Position numbers and translations under genes: made by a program. This document shows positions 45,662 to 57,031 of a stretch of DNA of 64,000 nt, piece by piece. The DNA is from Bilabrum cf. latius (taxonomy: Eukaryota > Bigyra: Bicosoecida > Bigyra > Bicosoecida): positions 1,302,001 to 1,366,000 of the forward strand of contig OZ237741.1 of NCBI GenBank assembly GCA_965178125.1. Direction: 5' to 3'. The notes under the pieces are model-generated. The model was not told the DNA's origin. It saw only the letters and a program-made list of their open reading frames with translations, and made no database searches. Position 1 is the stretch's first letter; every line of letters starts with the position of its first letter.

Positions 45662-48600
45662 ATGAGCACCGATAAAGCGAAGAAAACTCACGCCGCCCTG
45701 GCCACCCGACGAATGCTAGATGAGGAAGTAGAGTTTCGTCAGATCGGTGTACTAGGCTAGTGGCTACTCGGTGTGCGGACCCTTGGGGCACCTCCCACCC
45801 CAGACCCCTTGCTGATTTGTATTGCGCTCGTTGCAGTTGCTTGCTGCATCGCTTGGCTCCTACATGAGGAGCCAAACATCAGGGATCTGGAAAGCGTGGA
45901 TAAGTGGGCGTTGGAGAGCGATTATCCCGGGGTCTCCATGGAAAAAGTGGTCAGTGCCGCCAAGGCGTGCAAGGATCGCCGAGAAGTCCTTCGTGCTCTT
46001 CGGCAGGAGGCCTTTCAGGTCCCTGACGAAAGGCGTCCGTGGTGGACCGGTCTTCGCTCCTTGTATGGGAGGCCCATGCTAGCTGTGTGCTTGCTTGTGT
46101 TGGTCGTTAGTGCTACGGAGGCATCGCTGCTTGCCCTGCCACTGGGATGGATAGACCCACACCCGCCTGGTCAGGAATCGGGCCAGGACGAGCGGTCCTG
46201 GGCCGCCCTCGCGCTTGTCGCCGCTAGAAGTTGGGGACAAGCAGCGATGCTATACTACTTGGCTTGCTTGTCGGCGCAGCCCTCCTGCTCGCCCCTCTCG
46301 CTCCGCAGGGCAGAGGCAGGCGGCGCTCTCCTGGCGGCAGGGCACGCAGTCCTCCCCGCCCTGATGGCCGCCACTGTCGGTGGGATGCCATTCCGGCTGC
46401 TCCCGGGGCCAGAACAGGGCAGCAAGGGCGAGACGGACGCGGCGGTTGCGTGCCCAGAGGGTGCGAGGCTGGCAGCGGGGGCGACAAGCGCGGTGGTGAT
46501 GCGGCTCGGTGTCCTGCTGGTCTCGAGGGCCGCACTGGCACGGGCGGGGGCCGGCCTTGGGGGGTGCTTCGGGTGCCTGTGCAGGTGTCTCACGCAGCCA
46601 TGCCCGGAGCATGACAACTCTCGGGCGTGCGAACCTGCGTGTGACGAGTGCTGCTCCCTGTGCCTGGTCCGCCGCAGGCGCGTTGAGAGTCAAGGCAAAG
46701 GCAAGGCCAGGGCCAGGGCCAAGGGGAAGGGAATCGGGCCCACGGGTAAACCCAGTGGATACTGTCCGTCCTCATGTCCTCCTTGCGCCCTCGCGTGCTG
46801 CCCTCATGTGTTCCCCGGTGGAGCTGCGGGCACCCCCACTGGCATCTCCGTGCCCATGCAGCACCCCTGCTGCCCGCTGGGATTCGCAGAGCAGTCCCGG
46901 CCTAGTGCGAGCCTCGTACAGGCTGCAGTCGCTTTTTCCATGGCCGTGTGCGTGCTGGCGCTGGCTGCTGGGGCAGCACTGGCGGTTGGGACTGCGCAAG
47001 CTGGCGTGGCGCAGGACACCGACGACGGCGGCGGGGGGGAAGAGTCCGTGTTCCAGGCATGCGCCTGGCCGCGGGAATACGACTGGGTGGCGCGTGCGGC
47101 GGGCTGGCTGAGCGTGCTGCTGTTCCTGGCCGACGGAATTGCTCTGCCGGTCGCCGTGCTGTGCATGGTGAGGCAGGAGACCGTGCTGGCCCTCGGGCTG
47201 GGGCCCCCTGAGAGCCTCGCCGGCACGGTGGCGGCAGAGATCGAGAGGAGTGACGGGCCGGGGGGACTGACGTGCTGCGGGTCTGATCAGCTGTGCGGGT
47301 GCAGGCAGCGGGCTGTGTTCCCCGGTCTGAGGGGCACCGTCGCAAGCGACATGTCGGTGCCGTTCGGTCTGGTGCTGGAGCGGCTGCCGGCGCTACCCGA
47401 GGCAGCCACAGGCAGCACCGAGGGCACGGGTCTCGTAGGCGCATCCAGGAAGAATCCGCTCGTAGGTGCATCCTACGGGACGGGCAATAGCAGCAGCCGC
47501 GCGCAGCGAAGACCAACCGCGCGCAGCACCAGCATCAGCTCCTCCACCACCGCTGGGAGGCCGCGCTGGGAAGCAGGTACGGTCTCCTTTGCCACTCCGC
47601 ACGGGCTGGTGAAGCTGCCCCGCAAGGTGGTCAAGCAAGGATTCCTCGAGGACACTCTGCTGAAAGAGGGGATGCAGACTACCAGGCAGCAAGTTTCGCT
47701 GGCCCTCCGATCCTGGGCCTGCTTCAGCTCCGATTCGAGGACAGCCGCGCGGGAGCCCGCCTTTAGGGAGCACGTGCAGGCGATGGCCGACCAGGTGGGT
47801 GACGCAGTCATCGGGCCGGATGAGGCATGTGCTGTGCGGGTGCTGCGCGTACAGGGGGACGTTGTGATCGTGGACGCCGCTGTGCGGAGGGCGGTGGCAG
47901 CGCGGGCGGCGGCCCGGGACCGGCGGGCATGGGAGGAGTGGAGGGCTCGCAGGACCGCGGGGATGAGTCCGGAGCAGGCCGTGAGGCAGTGGGGCTGGGA
48001 CGAGAATGATGCTGTGGACGAGCGGGACAGGGAGGATGACGAGAGCAGGCAGCTGGGCGAGCCGCCGCGGTGGAGGCTGGATCCTACGGCAGCCCGGGTG
48101 GTCCTGGGAGAGAGCGGAAGCGGGAGCGAGAGCGGCAGCGAGAAAGAGCGTGCTCTCCTTGCTCGGCCAGCCCCACTAGTGCCAGCAGACAGACCCGAGG
48201 ACTGGGTGCGGGCCGTACTGAAGACCTAGTCGGTGGCTGTGACTGCTGCTGCCCTGTCCGGCACGGCCCGTGAGACGAGGGCCCAGATCGATGCCGCACA
48301 CCCGTGCGTGGCCACGGCATTCGGACTGGCGGTCAGCTGCCCCGACGCGATGCTAGCCATGCCCCTGTATCCGCGGGGCTCTCTCAGCGACGTGCTAGAG
48401 AAAGCCATGAGGGCCAAGAGACGGGTGGCGGCTGCCATCGGGGCCTCGAGGAAGCTGAGCACACAGGTTGCGCTGGTGTCTGGACTGCTGTACGGGGCAA
48501 TGCGTGAGCTGGACGAGACCGACGAGGTGCTTGACAGGGGCACGCAGCACCTGGAGGAATAGGAGCAGGCGCAGGAGGGCGTCGGAGAGGGACGGCAGCA

Positions 48601-50671
48601 AGGACCGCGGGCGGGGGAGGAGGTAGGAGCGGCGGGCAGCGACAGCGGGGGCACCACGAGCAGCGGGGCGGCAGCAGATGTGGGCGGTGCTGCCGCTTCG
48701 TATGTCGGGCGTAGCAGCAGCCGAGACAGGGGCCGGCGCTCGTCTGTGAGCGGCTCCCTGTCCGGCCGCTCCTCCGTGCGAAGCACCATCGTGACCAAGC
48801 CGGGCTCCCTTCGGACCATGCTGTTCACAGAGATCACGGATCGAGGGCCCCGTCAGCTGCAGCGCGTGCTGCAAGACATTAGGGAGAGGCAGCCAGCGCT
48901 GCAGCTGCTTGAGAACGACCTGCGGCGAGATGGGCTGGCTGGGTTTGGTGTGTGGACAACTGGCAGCAGCGGGGCTGGCAATGGGAAGCAGTCGGCAGCA
49001 CCGGACGGGTAGGCGGGGGCAGCAAGCCCGGCAGACATCGGGGTGGATGCAAGCACGTCTGCTCCGCGACTAGCGACCCGATCGGTGATGGGTCGCCGGT
49101 GGTGGCAGCGCGTGACGGTGCGAGACGCATGGAAGGGGCAGCTGATCTCATTTTATGACCGCGCGGGGCTGCAGTACCACCCCCGCATGGCCCAGAAACT
49201 AGTGGGCAGACCCAGCCGTAGTGACACGGGCGGCAGCACCAGCAGCTCGCGCGACTCTGCACCGACGCCCTCACCGATGGCCAGCACCCCGTCCTCGATG
49301 CGGAGTGGCAGCAGGCAGCTGTCGCCATCTGCTAGAAGGCTCCGCCGTGGGCAGCACAGCAGGAACGAGAAACAAGTGTCTCCGCTGCGTGGGAACTCGG
49401 AATCGCAATCGGGGGATGACTCCGGGTCCGACGCAGCGTCGGTGGCTTCGGACGTGTCCGGTGCAGGGAGCGTGGGGAGCTCGGGAAGTGGGGCAGCCGG
49501 CACGGCAGGTGCAGCGGCCCCGAGACAAGCCCCGCCGGCTGCTCTCGTGGGCCCCCCGCCGGCCCGCGAGGCGCTGCGTGTGGACCCGCGAGCCATGGGC
49601 CTGTTGAGGCACCGCACGGTGGAGCAGGCGCTGGGCGCGGGGCCTCTCGACAGGGCCAAGATCGCGGCGGCGGTGCGCGCGCAGCAGGCAGAGGAGGCGA
49701 GGCGGAAGGACAAGGAGGCCAGGACTGAGACCGACACGGAGATATGCGACTCGCTCAAGACGCAGAGCAGACTGCTGTGCGTGCTGTCGTGGCCCATGCG
49801 GCTGCGCATGGCCATAGACGCATGCCGCGGGGTGGCGCACCTCCACAGCGGGGGTGCCTCTGTGGATGGGGCCCCGAGGCTGCACCGAGATATCAAGCCG
49901 GGGAACCTCTTCGTGACGGACAGGTTCAGGCTGCGGCTGGCGGATTTCGGGGAGCAGAGGGCCAGGCGGATGCAGACCACGGGGGGCGGGGGACAGATGT
50001 CGTCGCCTAGGGGGGGAGCGAGGGGCATGGCCTCCCCCAGGAACCCCGCAATGGGGTCAGGCGAATTCCCCTCGGTCCACAGCGGGCACTGGCAGCAGCG
50101 GGTGGGCGGAGCCAAAGTAGTGGTATCCGAGTGGGGAGGGGGAGGGGGCTCCCGTGGGCCCAGCTCTCCCGCAGTCTCGGGGGCCAGCCCCGGACCTGCT
50201 TCCGGCTCCGGCGGCCAGTACTCGAGCGGGTCGAGAGGCGACCGGGCAGTGCAGATGACAGCTGACAAGGGAACTCCCACGTACATCGCGCCCGAGGTGC
50301 TGGGTCACGGACAGGGGGGGACGGACGGGCAGCAGCAGCCCGGTGGTACCCTCGCGGAACAGATGAGGAGGAGGCAGCAGCAGGGGGTGAAGCAGGCCTC
50401 GTACAACCTGCGGGCGGACGTGTGGTCGCTGGGATTTGTTCTGTGGGAGATATTCACCCTGCACAGCCTCGGTGAGATGCTGCCCGGGGCGAAGGCCCCC
50501 TACCCCGGCTGGACCCCCCCTCTTCCCCTGGACCTGCCCCTGCTCGCCCGCGTGCTCCTGGAGAAGATGTGGGAGAGGGATCCAGCAAAGAGACCGCCGG
50601 CAAAAGAGGTGGTGCAGGCGCTCCGGCGGCTACTGGGGTACGCGGAGCTGCAGCTACTCGGCCGTGGGTGA
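45662..50671 (+). CDS. Multi-membrane-span protein kinase (TKL-like), split kinase domain
   Basis: Single continuous frame, 1,669 residues, TGA stop, TAG as Gln at 45758, 48227, 48560 and 49010. Residues about 50-510 contain roughly seven hydrophobic segments (for example LLICIALVAVACCIAWLL, LAVCLLVLVVSATEASLLAL, LSVLLFLADGIALPVAVLCM), so the N-terminal half looks like a polytopic receptor. The kinase N-lobe is traced by VAVTAAAL, AAHPCVATAFG and AMPLYPRGSLSDVL (about residue 860-910). After some 450 low-complexity residues come HRDIKPGN (about 1406), ADFGEQR (about 1427), TPTYIAPEVL and DVWSLGFVLWEI. HRD and DFG are intact, but the beta3 Lys of VAVK is Thr in this alignment. The ligand is unknown. 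Confidence 0.75.
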
Positions 50672-50992
50672 AAGGGCGGGCGGGTCGAAGGGGGGACGCG
50701 CTGCCAGAGGTCGGCATCGCAATTGGACACCCCACTGGCAGACTGGCAGTGAGTGGCACGACAGGCCCGGTGACCGATGCTGATTGCTTTGCACTTGCAA
50801 GTTGAATTATTTGAGGGGCCAGACGTAAGCTTATCTCTTGTATGTTGTCGAACTCGTCGCGCCCACTCATTTTTAGATCAGATCCATCCGGCGGATCCAT
50901 CCGGATCCATCCGACAAACTGCGAGTACATCTCGAGTACGCCGAGTCGATAGCCATCCCGCTCCAGCCGCGTACTAAGCATGGATCCATTCA
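50672..50992. other. Convergent intergenic spacer with GGATCCATCC micro-repeat
   Basis: Region of 321 bp between the kinase (+) and DUF962 (-) stops. GGATCCATCC-type units repeat three times around 50878..50915. No gene or terminator recognised. Confidence 0.4.
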
Positions 50993-51733
50993 TCACAATT
51001 CCGCCTTGCCCGCGAAAGCAGCGGCTTGGATGGACTGCCAATCCCCGTACTGCGCCTGCAGCTCGGGCAGCAGGGCCCACTTGCCGCTCATCGTCTCGTA
51101 GTACATGTAGAAGTCGCTCGCCAGGCTCCAAGACGGGTAAATAAACGTAGCGGGGCGGTTGTGCTCGAAGCCAAAATGGCCAAGCCACGCAAAAAAGTAT
51201 CCGCACAGGGGGAAATAGAGCGCGTAGGCCCAGCTGCCGGTCGCACGCCATGCCACCAGCAAGAAAAAAACGACCACCACTGCCCCCTCCACGATGCCGT
51301 AGTCCATGAACCGAAGCAAAGGAAACAAAACATGGCCCATGTAACCAGCAGAGATAAACGCTCCGATTACCTTGGGGTTACGGAGTATGCCAAGCAAAAC
51401 CAGCGTGGTTCCCATTATGTGCAGCAACCGGCACATTGGATCGCTATGCTCCTTCTTGTACAGCTCATAGAAGCTAAAGAAGTCCCCATACGGCTTGTTA
51501 TCGGAGGATGGATGGGATGTCTGCCATTCCTGTGCAAAGTCTGGATCTCTAAACGTAAAGTAGTGGATCACGTTCGCCGCAAAAATCACGAGCGTGGGCC
51601 AAGCGATCCACTCGAACTGACGGAATGTCGATTCCTGTTTTACCATTAAATTGGCCAACTTTCCAGCTTCAGTCTGGCAGATATTGAGGAAAGTCATCCG
51701 GTAGAAAATCATTGTTGCGTGCAGGTTTGACAT
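50993..51733 (-). CDS. DUF962/Mpo1-family membrane protein
   Basis: Single exon, 246 residues from ATG at 51733 (MSNLHATMIFYRM), TGA stop, no TAG. The core matches the DUF962 (Mpo1/YGL010w) family: SFYELYKKEHSDPMCRLLHI, then GTTLVLLGIL, GYFFAWLGHFGFEHNRPATF and YPSWSLASDFYMY. His residues in HSDP, RLLHI and GHF..EHN are the conserved candidate metal ligands. Yeast Mpo1 is an ER-membrane Fe(II) dioxygenase in phytosphingosine alpha-oxidation. Several hydrophobic helices fit an ER multi-span protein. An upstream in-frame ATG at 51829 would overlap the stop of the preceding gene, so the internal Met is preferred. There is a hydrophobic N-terminal addition (WPTLVIFAANVIHYF) relative to short family members. 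Confidence 0.88.
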   Translation of the reverse strand: MSNLHATMIFYRMTFLNICQTEAGKLANLMVKQESTFRQFEWIAWPTLVIFAANVIHYFTFRDPDFAQEWQTSHPSSDNKPYGDFFSFYELYKKEHSDPMCRLLHIMGTTLVLLGILRNPKVIGAFISAGYMGHVLFPLLRFMDYGIVEGAVVVVFFLLVAWRATGSWAYALYFPLCGYFFAWLGHFGFEHNRPATFIYPSWSLASDFYMYYETMSGKWALLPELQAQYGDWQSIQAAAFAGKAEL

Positions 51734-51825
51734 GCCGCCGGCTCCCGGCGGACCGGCGGCGCCCCCCCCCTCTCGCCGCCCACACAGGTGTGCCCAGCCT
51801 GGCGGCTGCGTCCATACATGCCCCT

Positions 51826-54492
51826 TCAAAACTCGGACAGCGGCCTAGTCTGTTCTGCCGCCCCCTTGGCAAAGTTGCTCGGATCCGCCGCCCTGGTGGC
51901 AGCCCCCCTCGAGTGCTCCTTCCAGCCCGCGGGGTCTGCCCTCCTGCGCGCCTCGGCCGCGTACACGGGATTCAGCTGGTCAGCAAACAGCACGGGAGGG
52001 GGCGGCGGCAGGTTGCCCGTCCCCTTCTTCTTGTTCCCTAGCGCCCTCAAGTCCCCGTATCCCCCGAGCGGCACCTGGCTCGTGCCCATTCTCTGGGCCA
52101 GGGAGCGGGGCGAGTGGGCGCCCGTGGCTCGGCGGATGGTGCGCCGCTGGTCCTCACTCATCACACTCATATCCACGGCCTCGCCCGTCCTCGACACGGC
52201 CAGGTGGGCGCTGGGCACCCGCCGGCCCACCCTGCTGCCGCCCTGCCTGCCGTCTGGCGCATCGGCCTGGGGCGGGGGCCGGTCCCTTCGCAAGGAAGCT
52301 CTGAGCGCTGCCTGCCGCTCGCCTTTGCCCACCCCCTCCGTGCTCTCCACGCCTACCCCGAGGATAGGATCGCGCGTCAGGTGTGACGTGGACGTGCGGG
52401 TCACGCCCAGCCCTCCGGTCGCCGACATGCCAGCGATACCCCCCGGGGCAGCACCGGGCTTTGACGTCGTCGTTGATGGCCCTGCCCCGCCTGCCGCACC
52501 CCCCGCACCGCTGTCCATCTTCCTCGTCTGCGTCAGCGCGAGGTCAGCCACCTTCGAGGAGCGGGTCACCCTCAGGTCCTCCCCCCTCGCTCCCGTGCTC
52601 CGCTCCCACTCCCGCACTCTCCAGGGAACAACGCGCCCCCTGCCGTCCGCCTCGTCCACCTGCTCCTGCTGCCTCCCGGCGCCTCCGATCGTGCCCACGG
52701 TGGCAGCCAGCTCCTGCTCCACCTCGGGGGCCGCCAGCTCCGGCTCGGATAGGACCACTTGCCCGTGCAGCACCCCCTTCTTGGGTCTCCTCCGCCTCCT
52801 CTCCTGCGGGCTCATGCGGGCCGCTCTCCTCTTGCTCTCCTCCAGCATGGCCCGCCCCTGCTTGGCCCCCTCTGTGTGGAACCATGACGGAGCAAGGTCA
52901 GACACGGCACCGCCCGCCATGCGATCCGCCGCCACGCGCGCCCGCTCCTGCTGTGGGGGAGGGGGCCCCTGCTCGCCCGCTGTCCGCCGCAGGAAGGGGG
53001 GCGCGTCGGCTGACTCGGCGATGCGGCGCCTGGCCAGCGCCCTCCGCTTCCCGGCGCCCGCTTTGGCCACCCTCGTGCGCCGCTCGGCCTCCATGCGCAG
53101 GGCCTTGGTGGGATCCCCCGCCGTAGCCGCGGCCTGCAGCGCGGTGCGGTGTGAAGCGTGCGCCAGCCTGGCCTGCGCTCCTAGCTGCGCCGCCCCCGCC
53201 TCTGTGACCCAGGGATCGACGGCCTCTTTGCCCTCGTGCGCCCGCGTGCGCCGAGCCGCCAGGGAGGTGGCCAAAGAGGACGGCGCACCCACGGGTGCGG
53301 TTCCTGTGAGGGTCCCCGTGACGAGTGCAGGGTCCCCGCTGTACCCGTCCCCGTCCCCGTCCCCCGCCGTGGGGTCGCTGTCCAGCCCTGCGGCTCCCTG
53401 CCGAGTCCACTCCACCGGGTCTGGGGCGATGGGCGCCTGCATCCCGGCCAGCACTGCCTCCCGCTCACCCTCAGATCGAGCCGCGCGCAGTGGTGCCGGT
53501 TCCGCTGCACGGCGATGGCCGGTGGGGCTCGACCCCTGACCCCGAGGTGGGGGTCTCCCGCGGTCACCCCCCCATCCCCGGGCCCTCCGCTCCGCCGCTG
53601 CCCGCCGGGCCGCCACAGCAGCCTGCGATGCCACCCCTGCACCTGCGCCTGCACCGGCCCCAGCCCCATTTTCAACCATCTGGGTCCCCCCGAGCCCCAG
53701 CCCCAGCCCGGCACCGGCCGTCCCTCCGCCCCTCAGACGAGCCCCCTGCTCGCGGAGAGTGGCGGTCTGCGACAGAGCCCCCGCCCGACCGTACTCCCCG
53801 TCCTCCCTGGGAGCCCCCCTCAGCCTGGTGGTGAAACCCGCCCCACGCCCCAGCACGCCATCCTTCCCGTGGTGACCCGTGTACCCAGACGGCGCGCGGG
53901 CTGTGGCCGCAGCCACGTCACCGATGCCGGCGGTCCTGGAGAGCATCCCGGTGGTCCTGGCCCACGTCTCGTCCTCTATCTCGAGGTTAGACCTGGTCCC
54001 GCCCCTCACGTCGGGCCCTCCTCCCTGCTTCTGCTGGCTCGCGGCGATTGCGCGCCGCTGCTGGTCTGTGGCAAGCGAGCGCATCCCGGCGCTGGAATGC
54101 AGGGCGCGGCGCTCTCCTGCCAGCACAGCCGCCGTTCGCGTCTTTGACTTGTCGGAAGGCCTGATGTGCAGCGAGCCATCGTCTCCAACGGCCACGCGCC
54201 GTCCCACCAGAGCCGGCCGCGAGAGGCGAAATCCGGCCGCCTGGACCGGCCTGCCCACGCGAGGCCGGAGGGTCGGCGGTTTGCCAACGGTGCCGTCCTC
54301 ATAGTTTGTATCATCTTGCATTTTTCGGCTAGGTTCATCTCGAATGGACTGGTCCAACCTCTGGGATCGACCTGCATGTGTCCTCCCCTATGTCATCAGC
54401 AGCGGCCTCCGGCGGACCTTGGAGATCGCGTCGCCGCTAAATTCTTTCGTGACACGACCCATAACTCCAGTCCGTTCGCGTCGGCTGGGCAT
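51826..54492 (-). CDS. Large basic low-complexity protein of unknown function
   Basis: Single frame of 888 residues from ATG at 54492, TGA stop, one TAG read as Gln at 54388..54390 linking the N-terminal 34 residues to the rest. Composition is Arg/Ala/Gly/Pro-rich with Gly-Ala runs and one PPPPP run. Segments that look conserved rather than filler include VTKEFSGDAISKVRRRPLLM near the start, LRPRVGRPVQAAGFRLSRPA, SWFHTEGAKQGRAMLEESKR and PVLFADQLNPVYAAEARRRA near the end. Helical basic stretches (ERRRRRPKKG) could bind nucleic acid or microtubules. No family recognised. It lies 93 bp upstream of the DUF962 gene on the same strand. The exact start could instead be the later Met at MQDDTNYEDG. 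Confidence 0.6.
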
Positions 54493-54813
54493 CGCACCTT
54501 TGCCGTCCTGTGAAGGGGTGCTGCAGCTATGTCAGAAATTCGCTTTGCACCTGAACGGATCCATCGCATTGTTCCGGTTTTTCACTTTGGGGAGGCCTGT
54601 TGGTCGCAGGGTTCGACATGGCATTTTTCATCAGATTTTATCATAAACTCCAGATTATCACCACTAGATGCCGCGTGAACCTGTCCTCCGTCGCAAGCAG
54701 CTATCGCCGCTTGCAACCGTCCTACCCAGCCACCTCGCCGGCCCCGCGTCGTTTGCCTCGATCCGATGGCCGGTGCCCGCTTTCCAAATCACAGCGTTAC
54801 AGCATCATCTGCG

Positions 54814-56535
54814 TCACCCTCTGCCCTCCTTGGCCCCCGTGCCATCGTCCCCGTCCACCTCGTTCCCCCCGCCGCGGTGTCGATCCCCCGGGGGGCCCTC
54901 CCCCGTCTGCAGGTAGTGCGCGAGTTTCTGCATCCCCTTCCGCACCGAGGGGGCCATCTCCTCCAGAAAGCGGTCCTGCTCCTTGCCCACGGGGTGGTCT
55001 GGAGCATCCAGATACTGCGCGGGCGTGCTTGCGTACCGCCCGAGCACGTCCTCCTCCTCCTCGACCTCCTCCTATCCTGCAACAGCACCGGCCCCGCCGC
55101 ACGCGCGACCGGGCTGCCCGGACTCCGGCCCCTCGGTGCCCGCACTCGTCACACTCCTCATGGCCTTGTCCCCGTCGAAATCCACAAAGGCCAGTCGGGC
55201 GCATGGTTCCTCCGGCAGCCGCCCGAAGGCAGTCCCCGGCAGCATGGCCACGCCCGTCTGCCTCAGGATGTCCTCCATCAGCCAGGCCGATGTCATCTCC
55301 TCCCCGGGGGCGCGTGTCTCCCGCTAGTAACGCGCCCTGACCGGCTCCAGCCCGGGGCACTTGCTGAAGTCGGGGAAGGTGTAAAATCCCCCGGCTGGGT
55401 CCTGCACCTTGGCCCCCGCCTCCTTGAGCGTGCGCACCGTGTACGAGGACACGAGCCGCAGCACGTGGTTGGCGCGGTCCAGGTACCTGAGCACGGCCTC
55501 CCCCCTGCCTTGCTCGTCCTGGAACGCGCCCATGGCGGCGTGCTGCACAGGGGCGCACACGCTCGAATAGGTCTCCGACGCGGCGGCGATCATCGTGTTC
55601 CGCAGCCAGGAGAGCTCCTTGGGGAACACGAAGGCTCCGAGCCTCCACCCGCCCGCCCCCGCCCACTTGGAGATGCCATCCAGCACCACCGTGCCCTCTG
55701 GGTAGTGCGCCGCGATGGACTTGTGCTGGCGAGTGTGCCGCAGGCCCAGCTTGGCCGACTGCTCGTCGTGGGGGTACTCCTCGTTGTAGGTCAGCCGCCC
55801 GTAGATCTCGTCCGATAGGACCAGGATCCCATGCCTCCTGCAGATCTCCGCGATGGCCTGCAGCTCGTCATCCGTGTAGGAGCTGCCCGTGGGGTTGCTG
55901 GGGTAGTTGATCACCAGCAGCACGGGATACTGGTAGGAGTACTGCGCCTGCTGCCTGAGGGCGTCGTCCAAGATCTCGGGGTGCAGCTTCCAGCCCACCT
56001 CGGCGGACGTGTCGAGCCACAGTGCCCTCCTGCCGAGCATGGAGCTCTGCGGCTAGTACGTGACCCAGGAGGCGCTCTGCAGCATCAGGTCCGCGTCCAG
56101 GCACAGCTGCATGAGAAAGATGAGCTCCTTGGTGCCGGGGCCCACCAGCACGTTCTCCGCGGTGTACTCGTAGGGGCCCCCGACCCTCTTGGTGGTGTGC
56201 TCGGCGATGGCCTCCCGGAGAGGGAGCATTCCCGCGGTTGGAAGATACGTCTTGTTGTGCGCGTTCGCCTTCATGTCCTGCGGAACGCGTCGTAAGCACT
56301 AGTAAAACGAGTTGTGATCCGCTTATGGGGAAAGTAGCAGCGAGATTGGCGCGGCATGATTCGCCGAGTTCTCAAGCCGAAACCGCCCGATCTCAAAGCT
56401 CACGTCAACCATGAATTCTGGCGGAAGAAACGGGCTTTCTCCTAGCCCAAAACGGTGAATAGTTTGTCCTCTAGCTTGAAGCGCCCGGGATTTTTCGCTG
56501 ATTGCGAGCGTGGGAGACTGGGGGACCCTCAGCAT
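54814..56535 (-). CDS. Class I/II PLP-dependent aminotransferase (aspartate aminotransferase-like)
   Basis: Model: complement(join(54814..56277, 56404..56535)), 531 residues, TGA stop, TAG as Gln at 56053, 55324 and 55072. The 126-bp intron is phase 0 (GTGAGC...CGCAG). Fold-type I landmarks appear in order: RFGLGESPFLPPEF, YLPTAGMLPLREAIA, ASWVTY (next codon TAG) then PQ, INYPSNPTG, VLSDEIYGRL, and GISKWAGAGGWRLG with the PLP-binding Lys near residue 240. The sequence pattern recalls bacterial subfamily members more than the usual eukaryotic cytosolic or mitochondrial AATs, an impression that needs a tree. A C-terminal extension of about 130 residues (acidic EEVEEEED, then a helical region) follows the expected end. 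Substrate not determinable. Confidence 0.88.
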
Positions 56536-57031
56536 ATTTTGGTGGATGTGGGCCTGCTTCCAGGCGGGCTGTTTCCCTTCCTGTACGGAGCGTCGCGGCG
56601 ACGAGCCCGATACCCGGCGATGACTTGCTCGCTAGATACCTTCCTGCCTATTTCTGCTCCCCGAGTCAGGTCTGACGGTCGTTGCTTGACTGGATGATGA
56701 CCTGAACGACCGCCGTCTCCAACAGCGCAAACCTACCGATCTCGACAAGATAAGCTTGCGAGATTGCATGAGGAGATCAACAGATATACTCGTTAAAACT
56801 CGGTCCGGTCCGTGTGCGATGATGCTTCTGTGTGCGGGCTTGCAGTCCCGGTGTTCGTCAGTTGCAGTTCGCAATAAACGGCACTTTCTGTGCAGAATGC
56901 GAACCTTGGCAGTTGGTTTTGATCTTCTTCTTCTTGAAAATTGAAACCGCAATTGGTTGCAACCGGTGGACCGCGGAGCAGGTGCTGCAGGAACAGTCTA
57001 GCCGTGACTAGGCGCAGGTGTAAACTGCAGG
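56536..57031. promoter_or_regulatory. Divergent intergenic region between aminotransferase and HOP2 genes
   Basis: About 496 bp between opposed start codons, noticeably AT-richer than the genes. It must contain both promoters. No coding exon or known element recognised. Confidence 0.35.

Noticed and set aside
50993-51829. DUF962 start at 51829
   Set aside because: It would overlap the stop of the upstream gene and adds a non-conserved Gly/Arg leader; Met at 51733 is preferred.
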